A DNA stretch of 64,000 nt from Aestuariirhabdus haliotis (GTDB taxonomy: Bacteria; Pseudomonadota; Gammaproteobacteria; Pseudomonadales; Aestuariirhabdaceae). The translations under genes were made by a program, and so were the position numbers. This document shows, in pieces, positions 26,545-36,549 of the stretch (positions are counted from its first letter, which is position 1; the number at the start of each line of letters is the position of its first letter). Under the pieces are notes generated by a model that did not search any database, was not told the DNA's origin, and saw only the letters and a list, made by a program, of their open reading frames with translations. The stretch spans positions 62,001 to 126,000 of the forward strand of contig NZ_JAKSDZ010000002.1 of assembly GCF_023509475.1 (NCBI RefSeq). Reading direction: 5' to 3'.

Positions 26545-26587
26545 AAAAAAATCGAACCCATTGTCGCGCCATCAACAATCGGTTCGA
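26545..26587 (-). terminator. Intrinsic terminator or attenuator between acnD and prpF
   Basis: In the minus direction TCGAACC-GATTGT pairs with ACAAT-GGGTTCGA (12 pairs with one C-C mismatch), and TTTTTTT follows directly. It begins 8 bp after the acnD stop, inside what should be one operon. Confidence 0.72.
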
Positions 26588-26594
26588 ATCCTAG

Positions 26595-29219
26595 TTAGGC
26601 ATTACCCGCCAGGAAGTCCTGGGCAAAGCGCTGTAACACGCCTCCGGCACCATAGACATGAACCTCTTCCGCAGTATCCAATCGGCAGGTCACCGGAATC
26701 TCCACCCTTTCACCATTGGCTCGCGTCATGACCACAGTCAAATCACAACGAGGGCTGATTTCACCGACCACATCAAAAGTTTCGGTACCATCAATGGCGT
26801 AGCTGCAGCGCGTATCGCCTTTTTTAAACTCAAGTGGCAACACCCCCATTCCCACCAGATTGGTTCGATGGATACGTTCAAAGCCCTCGGCAACAATGGT
26901 TTCAACACCCGCCAGGCGTACTCCCTTTGCCGCCCAGTCACGGGATGAACCCTGACCATAATCGGCTCCTGCAATTATAATCAGCGGTTGCTTACGCTTC
27001 ATGTAAGTTTCGATGGCTTCCCACATTCGACTCTCTTTGCCTTCCGGTTCAATGCGTGCCAGAGAGCCCTGCTTCACCTCTCCGCTTGAGTCGCGGCACA
27101 TTTCATTGAGCAACTTCGGGTTAGCAAACGTGGCACGCTGAGCCGTCAAATGATCGCCCCGGTGCGTGGCATAGGAATTAAAATCCTCTTCCGGCAAGCC
27201 CATTTTTGCGCAGTATTCACCGGCTGCCGAGCTGGCCAAAATTGCATTGGAAGGCGACAAGTGATCGGTGGTGATATTGTCACCCAACACGGCCAGAGGG
27301 CGCATGCCTTTCATCGTTCGTTCACCAGCCAACGCCCCTTCCCAATAAGGGGGACGTCGAATATAGGTGCTCATTGGCCGCCAATCATACAACGGGCTAG
27401 CTGCTTTTTCTGTTGCCCCCAAATCAAACATCGGAATGTAGATCTGGTTGAACTGCTCGGGCTTAACGCTTTTTTCCACCAGAGCATCGATCTCTTCATC
27501 GCTCGGCCAAATATCTTTCAGGGTGATAGGATTGCCATTCTGATCGGTACCCAGCACATCTTTTTCGATATCGAAGCGCATGGTTCCCGCAATCGCGTAA
27601 GCTACCACCAAAGGCGGTGATGCAAGAAACGCCTGCTTGGCGTAGGGGTGAATACGTCCATCAAAGTTTCGGTTTCCCGACAGCACCGCCGTCGCGTACA
27701 GATCACGATCGATAATCTCTTGCTGGATGTTCGGATCCAACGCGCCACTCATACCATTACAGGTAGTACAGGCATAAGCCACAATACCAAAGCCCAATTT
27801 TTCCAGTTCAGGCAATAACCCGGCTTCTTCCAGATACAACTTGGCCACCTTCGACCCTGGTGCAAAAGAAGACTTCACCCAGGGTTTGCGCACGAGCCCC
27901 AGCTCGTTGGCCTTCTTCGCGACCAAGCCAGCCGCCACCACATTGCGAGGATTAGAGGTATTGGTACAGCTCGTGATGGCCGCAATAATTACAGCCCCGT
28001 CGGGCATTTTTCCGTCAGCCTCTTCCGATTTGGCCGCCGCCAGAAGCTCTTCGCCGGCGATGCCGCGCTCGGTCAATGCAGACGTTGGCAGGCGGCGGTG
28101 TGGATTGGAAGGGCCCGCCATATTGCGAGAAACACTCGATAAATCAAATTCCAGCACGCGCTCATAATGGGCGCCTTCCATCTCGTCAGCCCACAATCCG
28201 GTGGTCTTGGCATATTGTTCCACCAGAGCCACTTGCTCCGGTTCCCGACCAGTCAGGGTCAAATAGTCGATGGTCTGCTGGTCGATATAAAACATGCCCG
28301 CAGAAGCGCCGTATTCCGGAGTCATATTCGAAAGTGTGGCGCGGTCACCGATCGACAAAGAAGCGGCCCCTTCACCGAAGAATTCGAGATAGGCGGAAAC
28401 CACCTTTTCATTACGCAAAAACTCTGTCATCGCCAACGCGATATCCGTAGCCGTAATGCCCGGTTGACGCTTGCCAACCAGTTTGACACCAACAATGTCG
28501 GGCAAACGCATCATAGAAGGTCGACCCAACATAACGGTTTCCGCTTCCAGCCCGCCCACACCAATAGCAATAACGCCCAACGCATCAACATGAGGCGTAT
28601 GGGAATCGGTACCGACACAGGTATCGGGAAACGCAACAGACTTGCCATGGTAATCGGGACGCGTCTGAATCACCGGAGACATTTTTTCCAGGTTGATCTG
28701 GTGCATGATGCCATTGCCGGCAGGAATCACATCGACATTGTCGAACGCCGTTTTGCACCAATCGATAAAGTGAAAACGGTCTTCGTTTCGGCGATCTTCA
28801 ATCGCACGGTTTTTCTCAAATGCCTCAGGATCAAAACCTGCAGCCTCGACAGCCAACGAGTGATCAACAATCAACTGAGTAGGCACCACTGGGTTCACTT
28901 TGGCAGGATCCCCGCCTTGATCGGCAATAGCATCGCGTAAACCGGCAAGATCGACCAACGCTGTTTGGCCAAGGATATCGTGACAAACAACACGCGCGGG
29001 ATACCAGGGAAAATCCAGATCTCGCTTACATTCGATCAACTGTTTTAGTGAATCGGTCAGGGCTTCGGGCTCGCAGCGACGAACCAGCTGCTCGGCCAAA
29101 ACCTTGGAGGTGTAGTTTAACTTTGCGTAAGCGCCGGATTGAATCTCTTCGACAGCCGTTCGGGTATCAAAGTAGTCGTGATCGGTTCCGGTAAGGGGTT
29201 TGCGGTATAACGTATTCAT
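26595..29219 (-). CDS. acnD: Fe/S-dependent 2-methylcitrate dehydratase AcnD
   Basis: An 874-residue aconitase-family enzyme that dehydrates 2-methylcitrate in the propionate pathway. Aconitase motifs in order: VCHDILGQTALVDLAGLRDA, VIPAGNGIMHQINLEKMSPV, PDTCVGTDSHTPHVDALGVI, GVGGLEAETVMLGRPSMMRLP, AAITSCTNTSNPRNV (first cluster Cys), YACTTCNGMSGALDP (the other two cluster Cys in CTTC), VLSGNRNFDGRIHP, and the swivelling domain with GDNITTDHLSPSNAI and GADYGQGSSRDWAAKG. The length and the adjacent prpF separate it from AcnA, which normally has no such partner. GGAG lies 6 bp before the ATG. Confidence 0.95.
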   Translation of the reverse strand: MNTLYRKPLTGTDHDYFDTRTAVEEIQSGAYAKLNYTSKVLAEQLVRRCEPEALTDSLKQLIECKRDLDFPWYPARVVCHDILGQTALVDLAGLRDAIADQGGDPAKVNPVVPTQLIVDHSLAVEAAGFDPEAFEKNRAIEDRRNEDRFHFIDWCKTAFDNVDVIPAGNGIMHQINLEKMSPVIQTRPDYHGKSVAFPDTCVGTDSHTPHVDALGVIAIGVGGLEAETVMLGRPSMMRLPDIVGVKLVGKRQPGITATDIALAMTEFLRNEKVVSAYLEFFGEGAASLSIGDRATLSNMTPEYGASAGMFYIDQQTIDYLTLTGREPEQVALVEQYAKTTGLWADEMEGAHYERVLEFDLSSVSRNMAGPSNPHRRLPTSALTERGIAGEELLAAAKSEEADGKMPDGAVIIAAITSCTNTSNPRNVVAAGLVAKKANELGLVRKPWVKSSFAPGSKVAKLYLEEAGLLPELEKLGFGIVAYACTTCNGMSGALDPNIQQEIIDRDLYATAVLSGNRNFDGRIHPYAKQAFLASPPLVVAYAIAGTMRFDIEKDVLGTDQNGNPITLKDIWPSDEEIDALVEKSVKPEQFNQIYIPMFDLGATEKAASPLYDWRPMSTYIRRPPYWEGALAGERTMKGMRPLAVLGDNITTDHLSPSNAILASSAAGEYCAKMGLPEEDFNSYATHRGDHLTAQRATFANPKLLNEMCRDSSGEVKQGSLARIEPEGKESRMWEAIETYMKRKQPLIIIAGADYGQGSSRDWAAKGVRLAGVETIVAEGFERIHRTNLVGMGVLPLEFKKGDTRCSYAIDGTETFDVVGEISPRCDLTVVMTRANGERVEIPVTCRLDTAEEVHVYGAGGVLQRFAQDFLAGNA

Positions 29220-29256
29220 AACTTACTCCACAGAGTAACGCTCTAATCCAGGAAGC

Positions 29257-29276
29257 AGGCCCGCGAGTACGGGCCT
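29257..29276 (-). repeat. Short hairpin between prpC and acnD
   Basis: AGGCCCG/CGGGCCT 7-bp stem with loop CGAGTA in the 73-bp gap, without a T-run. It could be a processing or stabilising element. Confidence 0.4.
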
Positions 29277-29292
29277 TATAACAGGCAGAAAA

Positions 29293-30420
29293 CTAGTCGC
29301 GATCTTCTATTGAAACCCAGTCGCAACTTTCAGGACCCGTGTAATCCGCACTCGGGCGAATAATGCGATTATTGGCTCGCTGCTCCATCACATGGGCGCT
29401 CCAGCCTGAAGCCCTTGAGCAAACGAAAATAGGCGTAAACAGCTTGGTTGGAATATCCATGAAGTGATATGCAGAGGCATGAAAGAAATCGGCATTACAG
29501 AACAGTTTCTTTTCTCTCCACATCACCGCTTCGCAACGTTCGGATACGGCATAAAGAACAGTATCACCAACATCCGCTGCCAGCTTTTCGGACCAGCTTT
29601 TGATCACCGCATTGCGTGGGTCGGATTCACGATAGATCGCATGACCGAAGCCCATGATTTTTTCCTTACGCTCCAGCATTCCCATAATTTCGCGTTCGGC
29701 TTCATCTGCGCTCTGCCAACGCTCGATCATCTCCATGGCCGCCTCGTTGGCACCACCATGCAAAGGCCCGCGCAACGAGCCGATGGCGGCCGTAACACAG
29801 GAATGAATGTCAGATAGCGTTGAAGCACAGACCCTTGCAGTAAAGGTTGATGCATTAAACTCATGCTCGGCATAAAGAATCAGCGAAACGTTCATCACCT
29901 TTTCATGCAGTGAATTGGGTTTTTCACCACGAAGCATATGCAGGAAATGTCCACCAATGGAGTCATCATCAGTCTGCGTTTCGATGCGTACGCCATCATG
30001 AGAAAAACGATACCAGTAGCAAATAATGCTAGGAAAAGCCGCCATCATGCGATCGATATGGTCGATCTGTTCAGAAAAATCCTGCTCGGTTTCCAGATTA
30101 CCCAGCATGGAACAACCGGTGCGCATCACATCCATCGGATGAGCATTAGCAGGGATCAATTCCAACGCCGATTTCAATGCTGCCGGCAGCTCACGCAAGC
30201 CTTTCAGCTTGGCGACGTAGTTATCAAGCTCGGCTTGATTGGGCAACTTGCCTCGGGACAATAAATAGGAGACCTCTTCAAAACGCGCCTTATCAGCCAG
30301 CTCAACCATGTCATAACCACGATATGTGAGACCTGATCCGGTTTGGCCCACAGTACAAAGCGCTGTCTCTCCGGCCGACTGACCTCGTAATCCTGCACCG
30401 CTTAGTTTCTTCTCACTCAT
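29293..30420 (-). CDS. prpC: 2-methylcitrate synthase
   Basis: A 375-residue enzyme of the citrate synthase family that condenses propionyl-CoA with oxaloacetate. Start at the ATG at 30420 (MSEKKLSGAGLRGQSAGETA), where GGAGGAG stands 5 bp upstream; the frame is open for 14 more codons, but without an RBS. Catalytic landmarks: RGPLHGGANEAAMEMIE (first His), IMGFGHAIYRESDPRN (second His), and NADFFHASAYHFMDIPTKLF (Asp). TGLTYRGYDM-type and AHPMDVMRTGCSMLG segments are typical of PrpC rather than GltA. It lies 70 bp after prpB. Confidence 0.94.
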   Translation of the reverse strand: MSEKKLSGAGLRGQSAGETALCTVGQTGSGLTYRGYDMVELADKARFEEVSYLLSRGKLPNQAELDNYVAKLKGLRELPAALKSALELIPANAHPMDVMRTGCSMLGNLETEQDFSEQIDHIDRMMAAFPSIICYWYRFSHDGVRIETQTDDDSIGGHFLHMLRGEKPNSLHEKVMNVSLILYAEHEFNASTFTARVCASTLSDIHSCVTAAIGSLRGPLHGGANEAAMEMIERWQSADEAEREIMGMLERKEKIMGFGHAIYRESDPRNAVIKSWSEKLAADVGDTVLYAVSERCEAVMWREKKLFCNADFFHASAYHFMDIPTKLFTPIFVCSRASGWSAHVMEQRANNRIIRPSADYTGPESCDWVSIEDRD

Positions 30421-30489
30421 GCTATCTCCTCCAATACGCTCGATGATTTGCACACAAAGCAATCACAATCATCATTCCAAACCTGATTA

Positions 30490-31380
30490 TTATTTATTTT
30501 TTCCGCTGGCAAACAGTGCATCCAGTTTCTGTTCGTAATCGTGATACCCGAGGAAGTCATACAACTCCATACGAGTTTGCATCAAGTCAACGACCTCTTT
30601 TTGATCACCTTTGTCCAGAATATTTTGATACACCGCCAAGGCGGCTTTGTTCATCGCTCTAAAAGCACTTAAGGGGTAGAGCACCATGGCACAGCCCACT
30701 TGCGCCAACTCTTCTCTGTTATACAGCGGGGTAGCACCGAATTCGGTGATGTTAGCCAACAGGGGGACATCAATGGCATCGGCAAAGGCTTTATAGTCGC
30801 TCAGCTCATGCACCGCCTCGGCAAAAATTCCGTCAGCACCCGCATCGATGCAGGCCTGGGCTCTCTGTATAGCAGCTTCCAAACCATCTTTTTGGAAGGC
30901 ATCCGTACGCGCCATAATAAAAAAGTTTTCATCAAAACGAGCATCAGCAGCCGCTTTAATACGATCAACCATCTCTTCTTCGCTGACAATTTCTTTATTG
31001 GGCCGATGGCCACAACGCTTCTGAGCCACTTGATCCTCGATATGAACCGCCGCGGCGCCGCTGCGAATCATCTCCTTCACTGTACGAGAAATATTGAAAG
31101 CGCCTCCCCAGCCAGTGTCAATGTCTACCAGTAACGGCAGATCGGTCGCGGCGGTAATACGACGGACATCTTCCAGCACATCATTCAGAGAAGTCATCCC
31201 CAGATCTGGCAAACCGTAGGAAGCATTAGCAACACCACCACCAGAAAGGTAAATCGCCTGATGCCCTACTTGCTCCGCCATCATGGCGGTATACGCATTA
31301 ATCGTACCTACAATTTGCAGGGGATTATTGTCATTGATCGCTCTACGGAAACGTCCACCCGGGGTCAAATTTTCACTCAT
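30490..31380 (-). CDS. prpB: 2-methylisocitrate lyase
   Basis: A 296-residue enzyme of the isocitrate lyase/PEP mutase fold that cleaves 2-methylisocitrate to pyruvate and succinate. Seen: [39 protein letters not shown] (metal-binding Asp), [20 protein letters not shown] with the catalytic Cys in KRCGH, and [15 protein letters not shown]. Two consecutive ATGs occur at 31383 and 31380; GAGGAG has the better 6-bp spacing to the second. It is the first enzyme gene after the GntR regulator. Confidence 0.95.
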   Translation of the reverse strand: MSENLTPGGRFRRAINDNNPLQIVGTINAYTAMMAEQVGHQAIYLSGGGVANASYGLPDLGMTSLNDVLEDVRRITAATDLPLLVDIDTGWGGAFNISRTVKEMIRSGAAAVHIEDQVAQKRCGHRPNKEIVSEEEMVDRIKAAADARFDENFFIMARTDAFQKDGLEAAIQRAQACIDAGADGIFAEAVHELSDYKAFADAIDVPLLANITEFGATPLYNREELAQVGCAMVLYPLSAFRAMNKAALAVYQNILDKGDQKEVVDLMQTRMELYDFLGYHDYEQKLDALFASGKNK

Positions 31381-31425
31381 CATCTTCTCCTCTTTCTTGC
31401 TTGTCCGTGGCCCGATGGTTGTGCC

Positions 31426-32121
31426 TCAGGCGATTCTATTTTCTATCGGCTGCGAAACACCTTCCGCCACTCGCTGCTCCAGATGATTTCTGGACGCAGC
31501 AATATGGCGTCGCATTAACAGCTCTGCGAGTTCACCATCACGATCGGCAATGGCGTTAATAATTTGTTGGTGTTCGGAAAAAGCACGCTTGGGACGATTG
31601 CCCGATGCACTGAATTGATATCGATACATCCGAACAAGATGGTAAAGCTCGCCACCCAGTATTTGAATCAGGGTTTGATTTTTGGAGCCCTGGATAATGC
31701 GATAATGAAAGTCGAGGTCGCCTTCTTTTTGATAATAGGCTCGCCCCTCCTCCTCTTCGATCTGTTGTTCATGGAGCGTTAACAGGGTTTGCAGGCCTTC
31801 TATCTCTTCCTGCGTCATCTTATCTGCCGCCTGTCGGCAAGCGAGACCCTCAAGCGATTCCCGCACATGATAGATTTCCAGCAGCTCTTCAGCAGACAAC
31901 GACACGACCCGGGCACCAACATGGGGTATGCGCACCAACAGCTTTCGCCCTTCAAGACGACGAATGGCCTCTCGTAACGGCCCTCGGCTGATACCATAGG
32001 TACGTGCCAACTCGGGTTCACTGATTTTACTGCCCGGTGGGATATCGCCTTTGACGATTGCGGTCTGGATCGATTCGAAGACCCTGTCGGCGATGGTTCG
32101 TGCCTCTATATCCTGCGCCAT
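31426..32121 (-). CDS. GntR-family (FadR/FCD subfamily) regulator of the prp operon
   Basis: A 231-residue protein with an N-terminal winged helix (residues 8-75: IADRVFESIQTAIVKGDIPP, GSKISEPELARTYGISRGPL, REAIRRLEGRKLLVRIPHVG) and a C-terminal FCD effector domain (ELLEIYHVRESLEGLACRQA, LDFHYRIIQGSKNQTL, EHQQIINAIADRDGELAELL, MRRHI), whose Asp and His residues usually bind a metal or carboxylate. As first gene of the unit it most likely represses it and is released by a methylcitrate-pathway acid (inference). GGAGGT is 7 bp before the ATG. Two palindromes lie 18 and 81 bp upstream and are its probable operators. Enterobacteria instead use a sigma-54 PrpR; this GntR arrangement is the Pseudomonas type. 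Confidence 0.88.
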   Translation of the reverse strand: MAQDIEARTIADRVFESIQTAIVKGDIPPGSKISEPELARTYGISRGPLREAIRRLEGRKLLVRIPHVGARVVSLSAEELLEIYHVRESLEGLACRQAADKMTQEEIEGLQTLLTLHEQQIEEEEGRAYYQKEGDLDFHYRIIQGSKNQTLIQILGGELYHLVRMYRYQFSASGNRPKRAFSEHQQIINAIADRDGELAELLMRRHIAASRNHLEQRVAEGVSQPIENRIA

Positions 32122-32138
32122 TGTATTGACCTCCAGAA

Positions 32139-32150
32139 ATTGTCGACAAT
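32139..32150 (-). promoter_or_regulatory. Proximal operator of the prp regulator
   Basis: Perfect 12-bp palindrome ATTGTCGACAAT, 18 bp before the GntR start codon, so it overlaps the leader close to the RBS. Confidence 0.7.
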
Positions 32151-32201
32151 CCTAGCATGCCAAACCATCATTTCCCAAGCATCTAGCCTATACTTCATAC
32201 T

Positions 32202-32213
32202 ATTGTCTACAAT
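32202..32213 (-). promoter_or_regulatory. Distal operator of the prp regulator
   Basis: ATTGTCTACAAT, one base from the proximal palindrome. The centres are 63 bp apart, six helical turns, which would put two bound dimers on the same face of DNA. Confidence 0.65.
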
Positions 32214-32298
32214 CCAGCCAATAATTGAGAAAGGACCAACACCCCTTCCTACCCTGAAAAAAGCTAAGTACAATGCATCGCTTGCTTAGCGAGACCCT

Positions 32299-33717
32299 AT
32301 GCCTGCGCCACACCTGACATCCGTTCCCTACCTGACCGATAGCAGCCAGTACTTCCAGAGAATCCGGCATTTATCCCATCCGGCCTGGCTCGATTCCTGC
32401 GCGCACCAACCGGGAATGGCTTCTGGTCGATACGATATCCTTACCGCCGCTCCCAATGAGCTAATTGAGGTAAGACATGGCCAGTGCCTACATAGACTGG
32501 CAGGCTCGTGTCCGGAAAGCCTCGAGATCCCTCCCTTCGAGCTGCTTCAACAACGGTTGGCACTTTACTCTCAGATTGACAGTGAACTGCCCTTTTGTGG
32601 CGGTGCTTTAGGGCTTTTTGGCTATGAACTCAAAGCCGAACTGGAACCCAATCATTGCCCCAACACACGCCATTACGACGAAGCCGAATTGCGTGTGGGT
32701 ATCTATTTATGGGCCCTGATTCAGGATCACCAAACGGGTTGCAGTCAGCTGGTTTTTCACCCCGATTGCGATTCGGATTTTCGAAACGACATTGTCAGCC
32801 TGCTAGAGGCCAGTACCGGAACTTCAGACAAAAACGATTCTTCCTTCCAACTACAAAGCCCCTTTAACTGCGATACCAGCAAGCAACAGTATCAACACAG
32901 CTTCGATAAGATTCAGAACTATATACAGGCGGGCGATTGCTACCAGATAAACTATACACAGCGCTTCAGCAGCCAGTATACAGGCGACCCTTTTACCGCC
33001 TACCAACGGTTACGCAGGACCAGTCCAGCACCATTTTCTGCCTATCTGGAAAACCCTGAAGGCGCCATTCTCAGTCATTCTCCCGAGCGCTTCTTACAGT
33101 CCAGAAAAGGCCTGGTAGAAAGCAAGCCCATCAAGGGAACAGCACCAAGAGGTACCTCTCCAGGCGAAGATCAAGAAAAAGCCCAACAGCTGCTTGCCAG
33201 CGAGAAAGACCGGGCCGAAAACCTGATGATAGTGGACTTGCTGCGAAACGATTTGGGGCGTACCTGCCAGCCAGGCTCTGTCAGAGTGCCTCAACTGTTC
33301 GGTTTGGAAAGCTACGCCAATGTGCACCATCTGGTCAGCACGATTCAGGGCGTACTGGCAGCAGACCAATCCCCGCTTACGCTGTACACTCATGCCTTCC
33401 CCGGCGGTTCTATCACCGGCGCCCCAAAGGTTCGCGCCATGGAGATCATCGACGAGCTGGAAGATTACAGCCGTAGCATCTATTGCGGGTCAATCGCCTA
33501 CATCAGTTTTAATCAGCAGATGGACAGTAGCATCTGCATTCGAACCCTGTTGGCTCATAAAGGCAACCTGTACTGCTGGGGCGGCGGCGGGATCGTGGCC
33601 GACTCCCAGTGCGATGGCGAACGCGAAGAATCGTTCGCCAAAGTCCGAAACCTCGTTTACGCACTGGAGCAATGCCTGCCTGACGGCATTCAACCGCCGC
33701 CCGAAAGAGAACTATAA
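32299..33717 (+). CDS. pabB: Aminodeoxychorismate synthase component I
   Basis: A 472-residue chorismate-using enzyme that, with the glutaminase PabA, makes 4-amino-4-deoxychorismate for folate. The N-terminal part is a TrpE-like N domain; the catalytic half starts near residue 200 (QYQHSFDKIQNYIQAGDCYQ, INYTQRF). PabB-type motifs: VESKPIKGTAPRG with the Lys of PIKGT that separates PabB from anthranilate synthase, DRAENLMIVDLLRNDLGR, HHLVSTIQG, AFPGGSITGAPKVRAMEIID, and GGGIVADSQ. Its stop is followed at once by the convergent thrH stop, with 6 bp of overlap. It is divergent from the prp operon. A GCTAAG/CTTAGC repeat sits in its leader (32263-32290). Confidence 0.93.
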   Translation: MPAPHLTSVPYLTDSSQYFQRIRHLSHPAWLDSCAHQPGMASGRYDILTAAPNELIEVRHGQCLHRLAGSCPESLEIPPFELLQQRLALYSQIDSELPFCGGALGLFGYELKAELEPNHCPNTRHYDEAELRVGIYLWALIQDHQTGCSQLVFHPDCDSDFRNDIVSLLEASTGTSDKNDSSFQLQSPFNCDTSKQQYQHSFDKIQNYIQAGDCYQINYTQRFSSQYTGDPFTAYQRLRRTSPAPFSAYLENPEGAILSHSPERFLQSRKGLVESKPIKGTAPRGTSPGEDQEKAQQLLASEKDRAENLMIVDLLRNDLGRTCQPGSVRVPQLFGLESYANVHHLVSTIQGVLAADQSPLTLYTHAFPGGSITGAPKVRAMEIIDELEDYSRSIYCGSIAYISFNQQMDSSICIRTLLAHKGNLYCWGGGGIVADSQCDGEREESFAKVRNLVYALEQCLPDGIQPPPEREL

Positions 33718-34329
33718 GTTCAGTTCACGATTACTGGCTTTAATAAATTCCCGCTTGAGGTCTTCATACCGATGCACGGCCGGGAACTGCGGAAACTCCT
33801 CGATCACGTTGTCCGGCGCCTTAAACAATATGCCTGCTTCTGCTTCAGCAAGCATGGTCGTATCGTTGTAGGAATCACCGGCAGCAATAACACGACAATA
33901 GAGGGAATGCAGGGCTATCACCGATTGGCGCTTGGGATCCTTCTGGCGTAGATGATAATCGACAATTTTACCGGCATCATCCACCACCAGCTTGTGACAT
34001 AAAAGGGTTGGAAATCCGAGTTTCCGCATCAACGGCTGGGCAAATTCATAAAAGGTGTCAGACAAAATGATGACCTGAAAACGTTCCCGCAACCAATCGA
34101 CAAACTCCGCCGCCCCATCTAAAGGCTCGAGGGTATCAATAACCGCCTGAATATCCGGCAAGCCATAACCTTCGCGCTCGAGAATGGCTAATCGTTGCCT
34201 CATAAGAACATCGTAATCAGGAATATCCCGAGTCGTTGCCTTCAGCTCTTCAATACCGGTTTTTTCGGCAAAATTGATCCAGATTTCCGGTATCAATACC
34301 CCCTCAAGATCAAGACATGCAATCTCCAC
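33712..34329 (-). CDS. thrH: Phosphoserine phosphatase / homoserine phosphotransferase ThrH
   Basis: A 205-residue HAD-family enzyme. In P. aeruginosa ThrH dephosphorylates phosphoserine and can move the phosphate to homoserine, linking serine and threonine synthesis. Motif I is DLEGVLIPE (DxE rather than DxD, as in ThrH), the cap follows with IWINFAEKTGIEELKATTRD, motif II is VIILSDTFYEF (Ser), motif III includes Lys in LRQKDPKRQ, and motif IV is AAGDSYNDTTMLAEA. The length matches the family. It overlaps pabB tail to tail with no terminator visible between them. Confidence 0.92.
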   Translation of the reverse strand: MEIACLDLEGVLIPEIWINFAEKTGIEELKATTRDIPDYDVLMRQRLAILEREGYGLPDIQAVIDTLEPLDGAAEFVDWLRERFQVIILSDTFYEFAQPLMRKLGFPTLLCHKLVVDDAGKIVDYHLRQKDPKRQSVIALHSLYCRVIAAGDSYNDTTMLAEAEAGILFKAPDNVIEEFPQFPAVHRYEDLKREFIKASNRELNL

Positions 34330-34502
34330 AAACGACTCCTGTTATTGATTCATTTTACGTTGACTGAATTTAGCAGAGGCGCCAATCTAACCCGTTGCCA
34401 GAGCTCACGCAAGAATCGGCCTACAGGCCAGAGCTGACGGTGTTTCACGAGGAACATATAGCAGCTACGCCTAACCATAGATAAACATATTATTATTTTT
34501 CA

Positions 34503-34522
34503 TATAACTAAAAAGCTACAAT
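34503..34522 (+). promoter_or_regulatory. AT-rich promoter element upstream of cysH
   Basis: ATAACTAAAAAGCTACAATC includes a TACAAT -10-like hexamer. A close relative, ATAAGTAAAAACTGCTAATC, stands upstream of cysI (47135-47154). CysB sites in general are AT-rich and precede the -35, so this is a candidate CysB-activated promoter. Confidence 0.4.
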
Positions 34523-34585
34523 CGCTAAATAATTAGCCGTGATCGTTGTAAGACACCATCATAAATAGCCCGAACGAGGTAACAG

Positions 34586-35314
34586 GTGAGCGCCGATATC
34601 AATACCGACCAACTCAATCAAGAGTATCAAGGTCAGTCACCCCAAGAGATTCTCGAACACGCGTTTAAGCAATTCGATAACATTGCCCTCTCCTTCAGCG
34701 GCGCGGAAGATGTCGCCCTGATTGAAATGGCAAGTAAGATCACCGATCGCTTGCAGGTATTCTCCCTAGACACCGGTCGCTTACATCCTCAGACGTACCG
34801 TTTCATTGAGAAGGTCCGCAAGCATTACAATATTGATATCGAACTTATTTCTCCTGACGCGACTGAAGTCGAAGCCCTGGTTAAGAAAAAAGGGCTGTTC
34901 AGCTTTTACGAAGACGGTCATAACGAGTGCTGCTCCATTCGTAAGATTGCACCACTGCGAAAGAAGCTTGCTACTGTTGACGCCTGGATCACCGGACAGC
35001 GCAAGGATCAAAGCCCCGGCACCCGAAGCCAGATTCCGATCATAGAATCTGACCCTACGTTTAGCGGCATCAACGGCTCACTAACCAAATTTAACCCGCT
35101 GGCAAACATGAGCTCGAAAGACGTCTGGGATTATATCTGGATGTTCGATGTGCCTTACAACGAGCTGCACGACCAGGGATTTATCAGTATTGGTTGTGAG
35201 CCCTGCACACGCGCCACCCGACCAAATCAGCACGAACGCGAAGGTCGCTGGTGGTGGGAAGAGGCTACGGCAAAAGAGTGTGGCCTGCATGTCGGAAATA
35301 TTCAGAAAATATAG
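34586..35314 (+). CDS. cysH: Adenylylsulfate (APS) reductase, CysH family
   Basis: A 242-residue cytosolic enzyme that reduces activated sulfate to sulfite with thioredoxin. The GTG start at 34586 is set by GAGGT 5 bp upstream. Motifs: [17 protein letters not shown] (nucleotide loop), [20 protein letters not shown], and the paired cysteines NECCSIRK and SIGCEPCTR that bind a 4Fe-4S cluster. The cluster marks APS-type reductases and is absent from E. coli PAPS reductase. The C-terminal KECGLH holds the catalytic Cys. The [16 protein letters not shown] stretch is typical. It is monocistronic, ends in a strong terminator and is convergent with cysB. Confidence 0.94.
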   Translation: MSADINTDQLNQEYQGQSPQEILEHAFKQFDNIALSFSGAEDVALIEMASKITDRLQVFSLDTGRLHPQTYRFIEKVRKHYNIDIELISPDATEVEALVKKKGLFSFYEDGHNECCSIRKIAPLRKKLATVDAWITGQRKDQSPGTRSQIPIIESDPTFSGINGSLTKFNPLANMSSKDVWDYIWMFDVPYNELHDQGFISIGCEPCTRATRPNQHEREGRWWWEEATAKECGLHVGNIQKI

Positions 35315-35340
35315 TGGGTTGACTGCCCACTAAGAAGCTA

Positions 35341-35366
35341 AAAACGGGGCTCAAGGCCCCGTTTTT
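35341..35366 (+). terminator. Intrinsic terminator of cysH
   Basis: AAAACGGGGC/GCCCCGTTTT, 10-bp perfect stem with loop TCAAG, then T. The A-tract side could also stop transcription coming from cysB. Confidence 0.88.
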
Positions 35367-35385
35367 ATTCCCGCTGTATATCCTT

Positions 35386-35414
35386 AAGGCACCTCTGATT
35401 TATTCAGAGGTGCC

Positions 35415-35416
<2 letters not shown>
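35386..35416 (-). repeat. 13-bp perfect hairpin overlapping the cysB stop codon
   Basis: AAGGCACCTCTGA/TCAGAGGTGCCTT with loop TTTAT. The last two bases of the arm are part of the cysB TAA (35417-35415). There is no T-run in the cysB direction; 20 bp further on lies the cysH terminator, which may complete termination. Confidence 0.65.
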
Positions 35417-36410
<994 letters not shown>

Positions 36411-36445
36411 TTATATGCCACAGTAATCTAAAAATATAAGGAAAT

Positions 36446-36460
36446 ATTCTTTTATAGAAT
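36446..36460. promoter_or_regulatory. Palindrome ATTC-TTTTATA-GAAT between cysB and the TSUP gene
   Basis: The element has the same geometry and nearly the same spacer as ATTC-ATTTATC-GAAT upstream of cysI (47122-47136). It lies 57 bp before the cysB start, on the opposite side 90 bp before the transporter. Confidence 0.5.
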
Positions 36461-36549
36461 AGATGCATAAGACTACATTAGCACCCTAACCAACCCAATA
36501 CCTTTCGGTAACCACCACTCCAGTTAGTTATAACTTTAGACCATATTCA

